A stretch of DNA of 18,993 nt, taken from contig CAMPIU010000010.1 of the NCBI GenBank assembly GCA_946886545.1, forward strand, positions 1 through 18,993, given 5' to 3'. Positions 8,132 through 15,961 of the stretch are shown piece by piece. The notes beneath the pieces are model-generated. The model was not told the origin of the DNA and ran no database searches. It was given only the letters and a program-made list of their open reading frames with translations. This stretch comes from an uncultured Flavobacteriales bacterium. GTDB taxonomy: Bacteria > Bacteroidota > Bacteroidia > Flavobacteriales > Crocinitomicaceae. Made by a program: the position numbers and the translations under genes. Position 1 is the first letter of the stretch. Each line of letters begins with the position of its first letter.

Positions 8132-10432
8132 ATGAAATACGTTTATACCCTTCTGATATCATTTGTATGCCTTACATCTTTTAGTCAGGGAACAAATGAT
8201 TTAACGGCTGAGGATCGTGCTTACCTCTTTCATATTGTCAAGAAAAGCCCTATTCTGGACAACAGCATCGGTCGCTATTTTGAGTACTCCGGCCCGATTG
8301 TCCGCTTGATGAACAAGGAATTAAATTACGACTCAATTGAGAGTTATATCATCAATAATCCCAATTCACTTTTTATCAGAAAGGGAGAAATCGAAAAATC
8401 TCCTAAAGGTATAATTGCTGAAGCAGCTAATAAAATGGCGCTTTGGGAATTAAATAAAATGCTTCTGGCATCCCGTCAGTCGGAAAATGATTTGGAGCGC
8501 TATAAAACACAATACAATCAATTTGAAGCTATTTTGAAATCGAAGCTTCCTTCTTCTGCAATGAAAACTGAAAACGGGAATATAGAGATTCAAAAGAAAA
8601 TTTATGCCGTACTAAATCCAAGCCTTAGTTTCGACGATAAAGCAGCTATGCTGGCAACCTTTCACTTCCTATCCGTAGAAGATCAATTAGTGACCATAGA
8701 AGCAATGAACTATGCAACCAATGCGTACGTAGAAAAGCGGGCTTACGAAATCTTCCTGCAATTGGGTGGAACTGCTAACATCTTCAAAAACAGCTTAATT
8801 GCTGCCGGTGATGGTTCGGAAACCTCCGGTTTATTGAACGAACGCGAAAAGGATGAAAACGGAAGATGGAACAAAGGACTTCCGAAAGCTATCGGGCTCT
8901 TTCCTTATGAAGCCAAAATTATCGACCCGTCTAAAAGAAATAAAACAGCACTTGAACCGGTTCGAATGCCTGTCCTGGACTTTGAAACCGTTGGCGAAAA
9001 TCGCTTAACTCAACTTCATTTTGATGTTTGGGGGTACAATTCTAAAAAGCAAACAACAGTAGTTATAGAAAGAAACGGACTGTCTTATCACTTGTTCGGA
9101 TCAAATGACACACGTTTCCTTTCCCCTGATTCCACTTACAGTGACGGGAAAACTTTCCAAACAGTAATCGATGAACTGGAAAAAGGTAAAGTTGCCAAAC
9201 TTTGGGACAAAATCCATGGAAAGAAGGGCTACGATTATGAAATCGAAACTGCCAAGAGAAAAAAGGACGAAATTGAAAAGAAAATCAACCAGGACGAACA
9301 CAAATATTCAGATATGACCCAGGGAACAATCACGACTAGTTCAAAAGTTCCCGGCTCAGTAAAAAGAGCAAAGAAAAAAGCCTTAAAAAAATCAACCGGG
9401 GGCGAATTCAAAGCACAGCCAAAAACAGATTCAGGCAAGAAAACCCGAAAAAAAGAGCAGGAAGGTATCATTTACCTCTATGGTGAATACGAACGTTATA
9501 AAAAAATAATTGCTGAACTGGAAATTGAAAAAAAGGCTGCAATTGACCTTTTGGCGATCTATCAAAGAAGACTGGATAATTACAAAGCCGCAATGGGGCA
9601 TCATTGGGTTGATTACACCGAAAAAGACGGACTTTATACCTTTTCAGATTCATCAACTTTCGATTTATATACCCAAGAGTTTACATTCAAAGCGGATACT
9701 TTGAAAACGCCATTTGAGGTACGCCTGATTGCCATTCCCGACGGCCCTCTTTCTGACAATGCCGACGAAGTAATGCTGCACGTTAATCTTGTAGATTCGA
9801 AACCAGGATTCGATGCCCGGGTTCAATTGAATCTGGTTGATCAATTCGAATCAAATAAATGGAATTTGAATAATGATTTATTTCATTCATCAGACAGTGT
9901 TTCTGTGAGACAATTCTTTGAGGCGCTTTTGGACAAAAAAATGCACTTTGAGGTCATTAGTCGCGGACAAGGAGTAGGAAAATGGAACGGAACAAATGTA
10001 GTAAGGGCAACAGACAGAACCGAATGGAATGCATACCAGGGTGGTACAGATGAGGAGCGTTTAAAAGCCAAAATGGATTCTTCCAATCTTCGTTTGCGCT
10101 CCACCCAGGTCAACATCTTCCTAAACCGCGGAATTTTGCTGGAAATAAACACCTTCACCGATCCGGTAAAGACCAACCTGAAATCCCCGAATGAATCTGT
10201 TCAGGCGGAATTGAATAAATACCGATTAAGCGGAAACGATTACTTATCGGCTTTGAGAACCGCAGCAGTGATTCAAAAATTAAAAACAGAGTTAAATGTA
10301 CTAGCAGGAACATACCTGAGCAGAGAAGATGCTAAAATTGTGATTGACCGTTTAAACAAACAATTAGACAATGCAAAGGTAAGTTGTGGCCCGACTTCAT
10401 TTAAGTGGCAGGAACTGTTGAATATGAAATAA
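8132..10432 (+). CDS. Secreted protein of unknown function, 766 aa
   Basis: I do not recognise a family. The N-terminus is a clear Sec signal peptide (MKYVYTLLISFVCLTSFSQ, cleavage probably near residue 19). No lipobox or T9SS C-terminal signal is visible, so a periplasmic location is likeliest. The first half is mostly helical. A charged helix (around residues 365-390, rich in Lys and Glu) leads into a strongly basic Ser/Gly/Lys linker (roughly 400-446, with RAKKKALKK and GKKTRKKEQ), and a second coiled-coil-like segment follows (447-490, with YKKIIAELEIEKKAAIDLL). The last 270 residues look beta-rich, then helical. The mature protein has a single Cys near the C-terminus. It sits alone between terminators, so its neighbours give no functional clue. 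The ATG at 8132 is chosen because it puts the signal peptide exactly at the N-terminus. Confidence 0.85.
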   Translation: MKYVYTLLISFVCLTSFSQGTNDLTAEDRAYLFHIVKKSPILDNSIGRYFEYSGPIVRLMNKELNYDSIESYIINNPNSLFIRKGEIEKSPKGIIAEAANKMALWELNKMLLASRQSENDLERYKTQYNQFEAILKSKLPSSAMKTENGNIEIQKKIYAVLNPSLSFDDKAAMLATFHFLSVEDQLVTIEAMNYATNAYVEKRAYEIFLQLGGTANIFKNSLIAAGDGSETSGLLNEREKDENGRWNKGLPKAIGLFPYEAKIIDPSKRNKTALEPVRMPVLDFETVGENRLTQLHFDVWGYNSKKQTTVVIERNGLSYHLFGSNDTRFLSPDSTYSDGKTFQTVIDELEKGKVAKLWDKIHGKKGYDYEIETAKRKKDEIEKKINQDEHKYSDMTQGTITTSSKVPGSVKRAKKKALKKSTGGEFKAQPKTDSGKKTRKKEQEGIIYLYGEYERYKKIIAELEIEKKAAIDLLAIYQRRLDNYKAAMGHHWVDYTEKDGLYTFSDSSTFDLYTQEFTFKADTLKTPFEVRLIAIPDGPLSDNADEVMLHVNLVDSKPGFDARVQLNLVDQFESNKWNLNNDLFHSSDSVSVRQFFEALLDKKMHFEVISRGQGVGKWNGTNVVRATDRTEWNAYQGGTDEERLKAKMDSSNLRLRSTQVNIFLNRGILLEINTFTDPVKTNLKSPNESVQAELNKYRLSGNDYLSALRTAAVIQKLKTELNVLAGTYLSREDAKIVIDRLNKQLDNAKVSCGPTSFKWQELLNMK

Positions 10433-10449
10433 AGTGGGGTAAGAATTTT

Positions 10450-10540
10450 AGAGTCAAGAACAAATTAATTAGCAATTATGAATGATTTAATTATCAAGAG
10501 GATTCCCATCTTTGATAATTAATAATTCAGTCTTGGCTCT
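10450..10540. terminator. Bidirectional nested hairpin between convergent genes
   Basis: A perfect 11-bp dyad, TTAATTATCAA (10487-10497) with TTGATAATTAA (10512-10522), sits midway between the stops at 10432 (+) and 10527 (-). It is flanked by an outer 10-bp near-dyad, AGAGTCAAGA (10450-10459) with TCTTGGCTCT (10531-10540), whose only mismatch is a possible G-U pair. The outer right arm reaches into the last codons of the minus-strand gene. The AT-rich inner arms can supply U-runs on both strands, so I read it as a shared terminator. Confidence 0.55.
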
Positions 10541-11966
10541 CAATTAATTCCTCCATCAGATTAACAGTATACAACTGCTCACTAGCACGTGTAACTGCTG
10601 TATACAACCAGCGCAAAAAGGAAAAGTCTACCTGTTCGAATACCAAATAGCCATGATCCACAAAAACAACGGACCATTGCCCTCCCTGGGATTTATGGCA
10701 GGTTACGGCATAAGCAAACTTAATTTGCAGCGCGTTGAAATAAGGTGACTTCATAATCTCCTGATAGCGCTTTTGCTTATTGTGTTCATGCAGAAAGTCC
10801 TTTTCAATCTCGAAGAAAAGGTTTTTCAGAAAATTGCGGTCCAGATTGGGCTGTTCAATGGTCAGAGTTTCCATAAAAGCGATTGCTTCAAATCGATCCA
10901 AATCAGGATAATCGATCAGGGAAACTTCCAAATGTGCAAAACGGACTCCATACACCTCTTCAATCCTCCTGATCCGATGAACCTTCAACAATTCTCCGTT
11001 TGCGATAAATCCCGCGGAACTCAAAGGGTCAAGCCAAAAGTAGTTGTTCTTTACCACCATGAGCAAATCTCCTCCGCAAAGTTCTTCTTCCATCATCAGG
11101 ATCCGGTTTCTGATATGCTGATTATATAAATTCGCACGCTTGTTTGACCTGGTAACGATCATTACCTCATCTGCTCCATAATTGCTGTAAGCTGATTCTA
11201 TCTTCTCAATCAGCTCATCTCCGGGAACAGCTTTTACATCAGCATAAGTGTGTAAATTCAGTTGCGGTACTGTTTCGTGTACCTGTGCCTGTCGGATTCG
11301 TGTAGCGTTTTCCAGGATCCCCGAATCGGTCCGCTGACGAACAACTGAAGTCAAACCATAAATTGTGAAATGTACCAAAGGAAAGTGCTGATCCAAATAG
11401 GTTGTGCTCAATGCCGGGCTTTCATCCGAACCAACCGGTGGAAGCTGCCCCTCATCCCCCAATAAGATCAGTTTACAATTCTCTCCGCTCAAAGCATATT
11501 GAAAAACATCTTCCAATAAGTTTCGCGAAACACTTCCATCTGCCTGCAGCGAATAATCCCCTATCATGGAAGCTTCATCGATAATGAAAATGGTGTTCTT
11601 CGATTTGTTAGGTGCGAGCTGCAGTCTCACGGTCCCATCCGGTCCGGTTCCCGTAAAATAGATCCGTTTATGAATCGTTGTTGCGAGCATTTTTGACCGC
11701 AATGAAAGTACTTTTGCAGCTCTTCCCGTTGGAGCCATCAACACTGTTTTACGTTTTAACACGTTCAATGCCTGAATATAAGCTCCCAGAATACTCGTCT
11801 TTCCCGTTCCTGCATATCCTTTCAATATAAAACAGGAAGGATTCTCTTCTTCAAAGGTAAAATTGGAAAGGTACCGGATTAAAAGATCCTGTTCTTCGTT
11901 TGGTGTATGCCCGAAAAAAGACAAGATCAATCGATAACATTCCTCTTGAAAAGATTCTGAATCCAT
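10527..11966 (-). CDS. SF1 DNA helicase, RecD/Dda-like (AAA_30 plus UvrD_C_2 type)
   Basis: This is a predicted ATP-dependent 5'-3' DNA helicase of superfamily 1B, 479 residues, complete. Visible motifs: Q-like TPNEEQ (21-26); Walker A GYAGTGKT (50-57); motif Ia APTGRAAK (78-85); Walker B IIDEAS (128-133); motif III LLGDEGQLPPVG (168-179); motif IV region VVRQ (208-211); motif V TCHKSQGGQW (422-431); motif VI YTAVTRA (455-461). The compact size and order match stand-alone Dda/RecD2-like helicases of Bacteroidota rather than RecBCD RecD, and no recB or recC is nearby. A role in replication or repair is inferred. The gene is monocistronic in the window, convergent with the 766-aa gene and divergent from the DUF3822 operon. 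The ATG at 11964-11966 leaves about 20 residues before the Q motif, as expected. Confidence 0.93.
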   Translation of the reverse strand: MDSESFQEECYRLILSFFGHTPNEEQDLLIRYLSNFTFEEENPSCFILKGYAGTGKTSILGAYIQALNVLKRKTVLMAPTGRAAKVLSLRSKMLATTIHKRIYFTGTGPDGTVRLQLAPNKSKNTIFIIDEASMIGDYSLQADGSVSRNLLEDVFQYALSGENCKLILLGDEGQLPPVGSDESPALSTTYLDQHFPLVHFTIYGLTSVVRQRTDSGILENATRIRQAQVHETVPQLNLHTYADVKAVPGDELIEKIESAYSNYGADEVMIVTRSNKRANLYNQHIRNRILMMEEELCGGDLLMVVKNNYFWLDPLSSAGFIANGELLKVHRIRRIEEVYGVRFAHLEVSLIDYPDLDRFEAIAFMETLTIEQPNLDRNFLKNLFFEIEKDFLHEHNKQKRYQEIMKSPYFNALQIKFAYAVTCHKSQGGQWSVVFVDHGYLVFEQVDFSFLRWLYTAVTRASEQLYTVNLMEELIESQD

Positions 11967-11978
11967 GGTTTAAAATTA

Positions 11979-11986
11979 CAAATAAA
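11979..11986 (-). promoter_or_regulatory. Possible -7 box for the helicase gene
   Basis: On the minus strand TTTATTTG matches TAnnTTTG at five of six defined positions and ends 12 bases before the ATG, which would give a very short leader. No TTTG is seen at the expected -33 distance, so support is modest. Confidence 0.3.
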
Positions 11987-12000
11987 TAAGTATCACAGGG

Positions 12001-12068
12001 ACTTCGACTCCGCTCAGCCACCTGTCTGTTCACCCATTCAGGAAAAGGACACTGAGTGGAGTCGAAGT
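12001..12068. repeat. Long inverted repeat in the divergent intergenic region
   Basis: The arm CTTCGACTCCGCTCAG (12002-12017) pairs with CTGAGTGGAGTCGAAG (12052-12067). Fifteen of 16 positions are complementary, and the remaining one can form G-U. One more A-T pair extends the outside. The 34-base loop contains a smaller CCTG/CAGG stem (12021-12024 with 12039-12042). It lies between two divergent genes, so it is not an ordinary 3' terminator of either. The arm resembles the TTCGACTCCGCTCAG-type dispersed palindromes I associate with flavobacterial genomes, which is recollection, not a search result. Confidence 0.8.
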
Positions 12069-12082
12069 GAGCCTTTTCTTTT

Positions 12083-12090
12083 TATCTTTG
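12083..12090 (+). promoter_or_regulatory. -7 box TATCTTTG of the DUF3822-rsmD-coaD operon
   Basis: TATCTTTG is a full match to the Bacteroidota -7 consensus TAnnTTTG. It ends 14 bases before the GTG at 12105, so the leader would be only about 7-8 nt, close to leaderless. No TTTG is seen at -33; that position falls in the right arm of the inverted repeat. Confidence 0.6.
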
Positions 12091-12104
12091 TTTAAAACGA
12101 ATTT

Positions 12105-12854
12105 GTGCAGTTAATACTAGAAATTACTCAACAAAGCATTGCAGCCTTCCAGCTTGCCGGAAGTGAAATTCAGTTATTGGAAAAAGCAAATTGTACGAAA
12201 AGAACTGATGCCGGCTACAAAGAAGTTTTGACACTGGTAATCGAAAAAATCGGGAATCTGGATCGCTTCGAAAATTTCTCCTGCTCCTATTTTGCACAAG
12301 AATTTTGCCTGGTCCCGAATTCCCTGTTTGCAGCTTCAACACCAGAAACCCTGTTACAATTCACCGCACATAAAACAATTTCAAAAAGTGACACAGATTA
12401 CAATCGCTTGCCCGAATGGACTTCAGTGATTATTTATCAGCTTCCTATGTGGGTGAAATCCGTTCTCATCCTGAAAGCACCAAGGATTGTCATTCAACAT
12501 GAAATTGCTCATATTCTGCGACATTTAACAAGCGGTTCTCTGATCCCCTTACGAAGTCATTTGGTTATGCACGAAGAACAATTTTCCATAGTAGTCCGGA
12601 AAGATGGAAATATTGCTCATGCCAGCATACAGGAATACCAGACAGAAGAAGACATCGTGTATCATTTGGCAACAGTCTTCACTCAGCTCAAAATAGATTC
12701 GAAGAATGAATTATTTATTCATGGTACCGGAGAACAGATTGAAAACATTCAAAAACGCCTGGAGTTACATTTAAAAAAAATCAATTTGTTTGAACAAACT
12801 AAAGTAGAAATACAAGCATCCACTCATCTTCAATATCAGACATTGTGCGTATAG
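12105..12854 (+). CDS. DUF3822 family protein
   Basis: A 249-residue protein that I assign to DUF3822, a Bacteroidota family of unknown biochemical function whose members commonly precede rsmD and coaD, as here. Assignment rests on length, overall pattern (beta-rich N-terminal half, VPNSLFAAS-type segment at about residues 67-75) and gene order. The family has been described as having an actin/ASKHA-like fold; no ATP-binding or catalytic signature is recognisable by eye. There is no signal peptide, so it is cytosolic. The GTG at 12105 is chosen because an in-frame TAA stands at 12093, the -7 box lies just upstream, and the next in-frame ATG is far inside. Its last 10 bases overlap the start of the rsmD-like gene, implying translational coupling. 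Confidence 0.8.
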   Translation: MQLILEITQQSIAAFQLAGSEIQLLEKANCTKRTDAGYKEVLTLVIEKIGNLDRFENFSCSYFAQEFCLVPNSLFAASTPETLLQFTAHKTISKSDTDYNRLPEWTSVIIYQLPMWVKSVLILKAPRIVIQHEIAHILRHLTSGSLIPLRSHLVMHEEQFSIVVRKDGNIAHASIQEYQTEEDIVYHLATVFTQLKIDSKNELFIHGTGEQIENIQKRLELHLKKINLFEQTKVEIQASTHLQYQTLCV

Positions 12855-13384
12855 TAAGAGGTATTTACAAAGCTAGAAGGTTTAGTCCTCCCAAAAGTTT
12901 TCCTTCAAGACCCACAACGGATTTTGCAAAAGAGGGAATCTTCAATGTACTGGAAAACAGGTATAGCCTGGTCAATATGAATATTTTGGATCTGTGTGCC
13001 GGAACCGGAAATATCTCATTGGAATTCCTGTCGCGGGAAGCCGGAAATGTAACCTCGGTGGATAAACATCCTGTTTGTATCAAATTCATGTACAAACTCA
13101 AAAAGGAACTGGGAATTGAAGACGAATGGTTAATCACTAAAAACGAAGTGCGCGGTTATCTCGACAATTGCAGCGATACGTTTGACCTGATCTTTGCTGA
13201 TCCGCCTTATGACTTGACCTTTCACGACACGATAGTCCGCATTATTCGCGAGCGCAAGCTCCTGAATCCGGGAGGAATTTGTTTGATTGAACACGGAAAG
13301 CAAACAGATTTGACACAGGAAAGCGGATATTTAGAAACCAGAAACTTCGGTAATGTTTACTTTAGTTTCTTTCAATTTGAATGA
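12845..13384 (+). CDS. rsmD: RsmD-like 16S rRNA guanine-N2 methyltransferase
   Basis: A 179-residue class I SAM-dependent methyltransferase of the RsmD family, which methylates G966 (E. coli numbering) of 16S rRNA. Visible features: N-terminal RIVRG and RPTTDFAKEGIFN (22-34), the family's substrate-side signature; SAM-binding motif I LDLCAGTGNISLE (48-60); acidic residue SVDKH (71-75); and catalytic motif IV FADPPY (117-122). Length matches the family (about 180-200). The start is GTG at 12845, inside the end of the DUF3822 gene. No other start upstream of the RIVRG signature fits. The stop at 13384 is one base before the coaD ATG, so the three genes form one transcript. Motif I has Cys where Phe is usual (LDLFAGTG), a conservative variation. 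Confidence 0.92.
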   Translation: MRIVRGIYKARRFSPPKSFPSRPTTDFAKEGIFNVLENRYSLVNMNILDLCAGTGNISLEFLSREAGNVTSVDKHPVCIKFMYKLKKELGIEDEWLITKNEVRGYLDNCSDTFDLIFADPPYDLTFHDTIVRIIRERKLLNPGGICLIEHGKQTDLTQESGYLETRNFGNVYFSFFQFE

Positions 13385-13385
13385 T

Positions 13386-13847
13386 ATGAAAAAAAGTGCA
13401 TGCTTCCCCGGATCATTTGATCCCTTTACCAAAGGCCATGAAGATATCATCAGAAAAGGACTTGGTTTATTTGACGAGATCGTTATTGCTGTTGGAATAA
13501 ATTCTACAAAAAACTATTTATTCCCGCTTGAAAAGAGGTTGCAGCACATCAAAAGCTGCTTTCAGGATGAGCCTAAAATCCGGGTGATCACTTACCAAAA
13601 ACTTACGGTGGAAATGTGTAAGGACGAAGGATGCAACTATATTTTACGTGGATTGAGAGATGTGAAAGACTTTAATTACGAAGTTCCGATCGCATTAATG
13701 AACCGTTCAATGACAGAAATTGAAACTGTTTTTTTAATCCCCGACACTTCACTTTTCGCGATCAATGCAACTATCATCCGCGAAATTTATAAAAATGGCG
13801 GGAAAATTGATAAGTATGTAACAAATTTCGAACAGCTCGTTAATTAG
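13386..13847 (+). CDS. coaD: Phosphopantetheine adenylyltransferase
   Basis: CoaD catalyses the fourth step of coenzyme A synthesis, transferring AMP from ATP to 4'-phosphopantetheine to give dephospho-CoA. The 153-residue cytosolic protein has the nucleotidyltransferase signature FPGSFDPFTKGH (7-18, with the T/HxGH ATP site at 15-18), YILRGLRDVKDFNYE (85-99) with the RGLR substrate loop, and INATIIRE (126-133) corresponding to the ISSTxVRE motif. An upstream in-frame ATG at 13353 would add 11 residues overlapping rsmD. I prefer 13386 because MKKSACFPGSFDP is the normal family N-terminus and it starts one base after the rsmD stop. The next gene begins two bases after its stop. Confidence 0.96.
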   Translation: MKKSACFPGSFDPFTKGHEDIIRKGLGLFDEIVIAVGINSTKNYLFPLEKRLQHIKSCFQDEPKIRVITYQKLTVEMCKDEGCNYILRGLRDVKDFNYEVPIALMNRSMTEIETVFLIPDTSLFAINATIIREIYKNGGKIDKYVTNFEQLVN

Positions 13848-13849
13848 AC

Positions 13850-15292
13850 ATGAAGTATTTCATTTATCACAAGCAGTGCTTGCTCTTATTCGTTTCCCTT
13901 GTATTTTCCCAAATCCATGGCCAATCTCTTACTGAGATCACCGGTTTTGCTCCTACTTATGTAGGGAAAGAGATAGAAGTTTACCAAATCTCGGACTTCA
14001 TTACTCTCAGAGAGGAGCGAATTGCTTCGTCAACAGTGAAGGCCGATAGTACATTCAGCCTTGTTTTCAATTTGGATGAAACACGTAAACTGATCTTAAA
14101 AGCAGATAACAATAAGGCATACCTTTTTGCAAATCCTGCGGGAAAATATGATGTATTGTTACCCGAAAAGAGTAAATACGATCCTTATAATCCTTCCGGG
14201 AACTTTGTAGAACTCGTTTTTTTCAATCTAGGAAAAGACGATATCAACTATAAAATTTTGGAGTTTAATCGCTGGAACGACGAGTTCGTTGCGAGATACT
14301 ACACCAAACACAACGCGGATTCAAAATATTTTGTTGCCAGGTTGGATACCTTTAAACTGGACGTAGAAAAATACTATAAAGCCGATACAAGTGATAAGTA
14401 CTTCAATTATCACAGAAAGTATACTATTGCAAAATTAGATGATCTTCGCTTCATGGGTTCCCGGAATCAGTATGAAAAATACGATTTTTATATCCGCTCA
14501 ACACCGGTTTACTACCAAAATGAAGCTTACATGCAGTATATCCTGCATTTCTATGAAAAACTGCTGCCACGTCTTAATTCTGAATTGAACAATAAGGTAT
14601 ATCTTGGAATATTGAAGTCAAGTCCGACAGTTATTGCTAAAGCACTTTCTCAGGAATATACGTTATCGAAACAGTATAAACTTAGGGAGTTAATTATGCT
14701 GAAAACGCTTTCAGAGTGTTTTTACGAAAAAGATTATCCGCAAACCAATATTCTAACGATTCTCGACAGCGTTTCAAAAGGTGCATTGTTTCCGGAAAAC
14801 AAGATCATAGCTCAGAATATCCGTTTCAGACTAACGGAACTAAGTCAGGGAGCTAAGGCTCCGGATTTCCTACTGAAAGACGAAGGTAAGGATCTTACAC
14901 TTCAGAATTTTCAGAAGAAATACCTCTATTTGTTTTTCGTAGATCCAACCAGCCTGGAAAATATGAAGCAAATGAATCTTTTGAAACCTATTTATGAACG
15001 TTATAAAGAGCAGATCAACTTTGTAATGGTATACAAGGAAAAAGACGGTATCGATTTAGCTAAATTGAAAAATGAACTTCCCTGGAAAGTAATATCCGGC
15101 AAAGAGAGCAATTCTATTTTCAAAAATTATAATGTGGTCAATTATCCGTACTATTTGCTGATCGATCCGTTTGGCTACGTAGTAAGTGCTCCGGCTTTGG
15201 GTCCGATTCCGAATGGTTCTTATGAGACTATTGACAAAATCTTCTTTTTAATCCAAAAAGCACTTAAAGAAGGAAATGGCACTGATCGCTAA
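13850..15292 (+). CDS. Secreted TlpA/AhpC-like thioredoxin-fold protein lacking CxxC
   Basis: A 480-residue exported protein with an N-terminal hydrophobic signal (about residues 1-24, ending near IHGQS). The N-terminal region (about 25-120, GFAPTYVGKEIEVYQISDF onward) resembles the DUF4369-like beta domain found before TlpA domains in Bacteroidota. A long helical middle follows. The C-terminal domain (about 330-475) has the thioredoxin-like order: GAKAPDFLL, a strand LYLFFV, a helix, and the cis-Pro-type NYPYYLLIDPFG around residue 430. The position where CxxC should follow LYLFFV reads DPTSLENM (about 362-370), with no Cys, so disulfide chemistry seems lost; a binding or scaffold role is inferred. 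It starts two bases after the coaD stop, as last gene of that operon. Confidence 0.82.
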   Translation: MKYFIYHKQCLLLFVSLVFSQIHGQSLTEITGFAPTYVGKEIEVYQISDFITLREERIASSTVKADSTFSLVFNLDETRKLILKADNNKAYLFANPAGKYDVLLPEKSKYDPYNPSGNFVELVFFNLGKDDINYKILEFNRWNDEFVARYYTKHNADSKYFVARLDTFKLDVEKYYKADTSDKYFNYHRKYTIAKLDDLRFMGSRNQYEKYDFYIRSTPVYYQNEAYMQYILHFYEKLLPRLNSELNNKVYLGILKSSPTVIAKALSQEYTLSKQYKLRELIMLKTLSECFYEKDYPQTNILTILDSVSKGALFPENKIIAQNIRFRLTELSQGAKAPDFLLKDEGKDLTLQNFQKKYLYLFFVDPTSLENMKQMNLLKPIYERYKEQINFVMVYKEKDGIDLAKLKNELPWKVISGKESNSIFKNYNVVNYPYYLLIDPFGYVVSAPALGPIPNGSYETIDKIFFLIQKALKEGNGTDR

Positions 15293-15308
15293 ATAAGCTT
15301 TCTTATTT
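15291..15308 (+). terminator. Weak AT-rich hairpin at the operon end
   Basis: AAATAAG (15291-15297) pairs perfectly with CTTATTT (15302-15308) across a 4-base loop, overlapping the stop codon and ending in TTT. It is low in GC, so termination strength is doubtful. Confidence 0.3.
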
Positions 15309-15330
15309 CAAACTCCGGTCAACCCGATTC

Positions 15331-15360
15331 ATTGTTATTCGCGAATTCGAGTTATTTTTA
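15331..15360 (+). promoter_or_regulatory. Possible promoter of the nitroreductase gene
   Basis: ATTG (15331-15334) and TATTTTTA (15353-15360) are 18 bases apart, each one base off the Bacteroidota -33 TTTG and -7 TAnnTTTG. The ATG follows 15 bases later. Weak but correctly placed. Confidence 0.3.
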
Positions 15361-15375
15361 CAAAAAATTGAAAGA

Positions 15376-15957
15376 ATGCGTTACAATCTAAGTGAAGTAA
15401 CAGCGATTATTCGCGATCGAAGAACTATTTACCCGGAACAATACAGTACTCGAAAAATTCACAAGGAGCAAATAGAACTTTTGCTGAACAATGCAGTTTG
15501 GGCTCCGACACACGGAATGACTCAACCTTGGAGATTCATTGTTTTCCGGGACAATGCGCTGAATGACCTTTCCGAAGCACTGGGAAGTATTTACTTGTCA
15601 GAAATCCCAAAGGAAAAACAATTGGACAGCAAATTGGGAAAACTCATGAGCAGGTCCAAAATGGCCAGTGCCGTAATTGCAATCATATTGGATCGGGAAG
15701 ACTCCATCATTCCGGAAGAAGATGATTTTGCCGCAATCTCATGTGCGGTTCAAAATATGCACTTAACTGCAACAGCACAGGGAATCGGTGCATTCTGGTC
15801 TACTCCGGGAATTATGAAATCTAAGCGTTTTAATGAGTTTTTAGGCCTAAAGGAAGAACAACGCTGTATTGGTCTGTTCTACCTCGGATATCCGGCTATT
15901 GAATGGCCGAAAGGTCAGCGAAAACCAATTGAATACCTTACTGAGTGGAAACAATAA
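15376..15957 (+). CDS. Nitroreductase family FMN oxidoreductase
   Basis: A 193-residue protein of the nitroreductase superfamily, cytosolic and expected to bind FMN as a homodimer and use NAD(P)H. Visible motifs: N-terminal IRDRRTI (12-18), whose Arg residues contact the FMN phosphate; APTHGMTQPWRF (43-54), the family's conserved N-x-Q-PWRF-type loop; SCAVQNMHLTATAQGIGAFW (122-141), the long conserved helix; and GLFYLGYP (166-173) near the C-terminus. The compact size resembles the YdjA-like minimal group. The substrate cannot be read from sequence. It has its own short upstream region and a probable terminator before it, so it is likely transcribed separately from the coaD operon. Confidence 0.9.
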   Translation: MRYNLSEVTAIIRDRRTIYPEQYSTRKIHKEQIELLLNNAVWAPTHGMTQPWRFIVFRDNALNDLSEALGSIYLSEIPKEKQLDSKLGKLMSRSKMASAVIAIILDREDSIIPEEDDFAAISCAVQNMHLTATAQGIGAFWSTPGIMKSKRFNEFLGLKEEQRCIGLFYLGYPAIEWPKGQRKPIEYLTEWKQ

Positions 15958-15961
15958 CTCA

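Noticed and set aside
9468..10176. Minus-strand frames inside the 766-residue gene (9468-9656, 9883-10176 and similar)
   Set aside because: Antisense shadows of a well-supported gene, with no motifs or start signals.
10527..11966. RecD subunit of a RecBCD complex
   Set aside because: No recB or recC nearby, and the short single-chain helicase layout fits stand-alone RecD/Dda-type enzymes better.
13353..13385. Eleven-residue N-terminal extension of CoaD from the ATG at 13353
   Set aside because: It overlaps rsmD by over 30 bases, and the family N-terminus begins with the Met at 13386.
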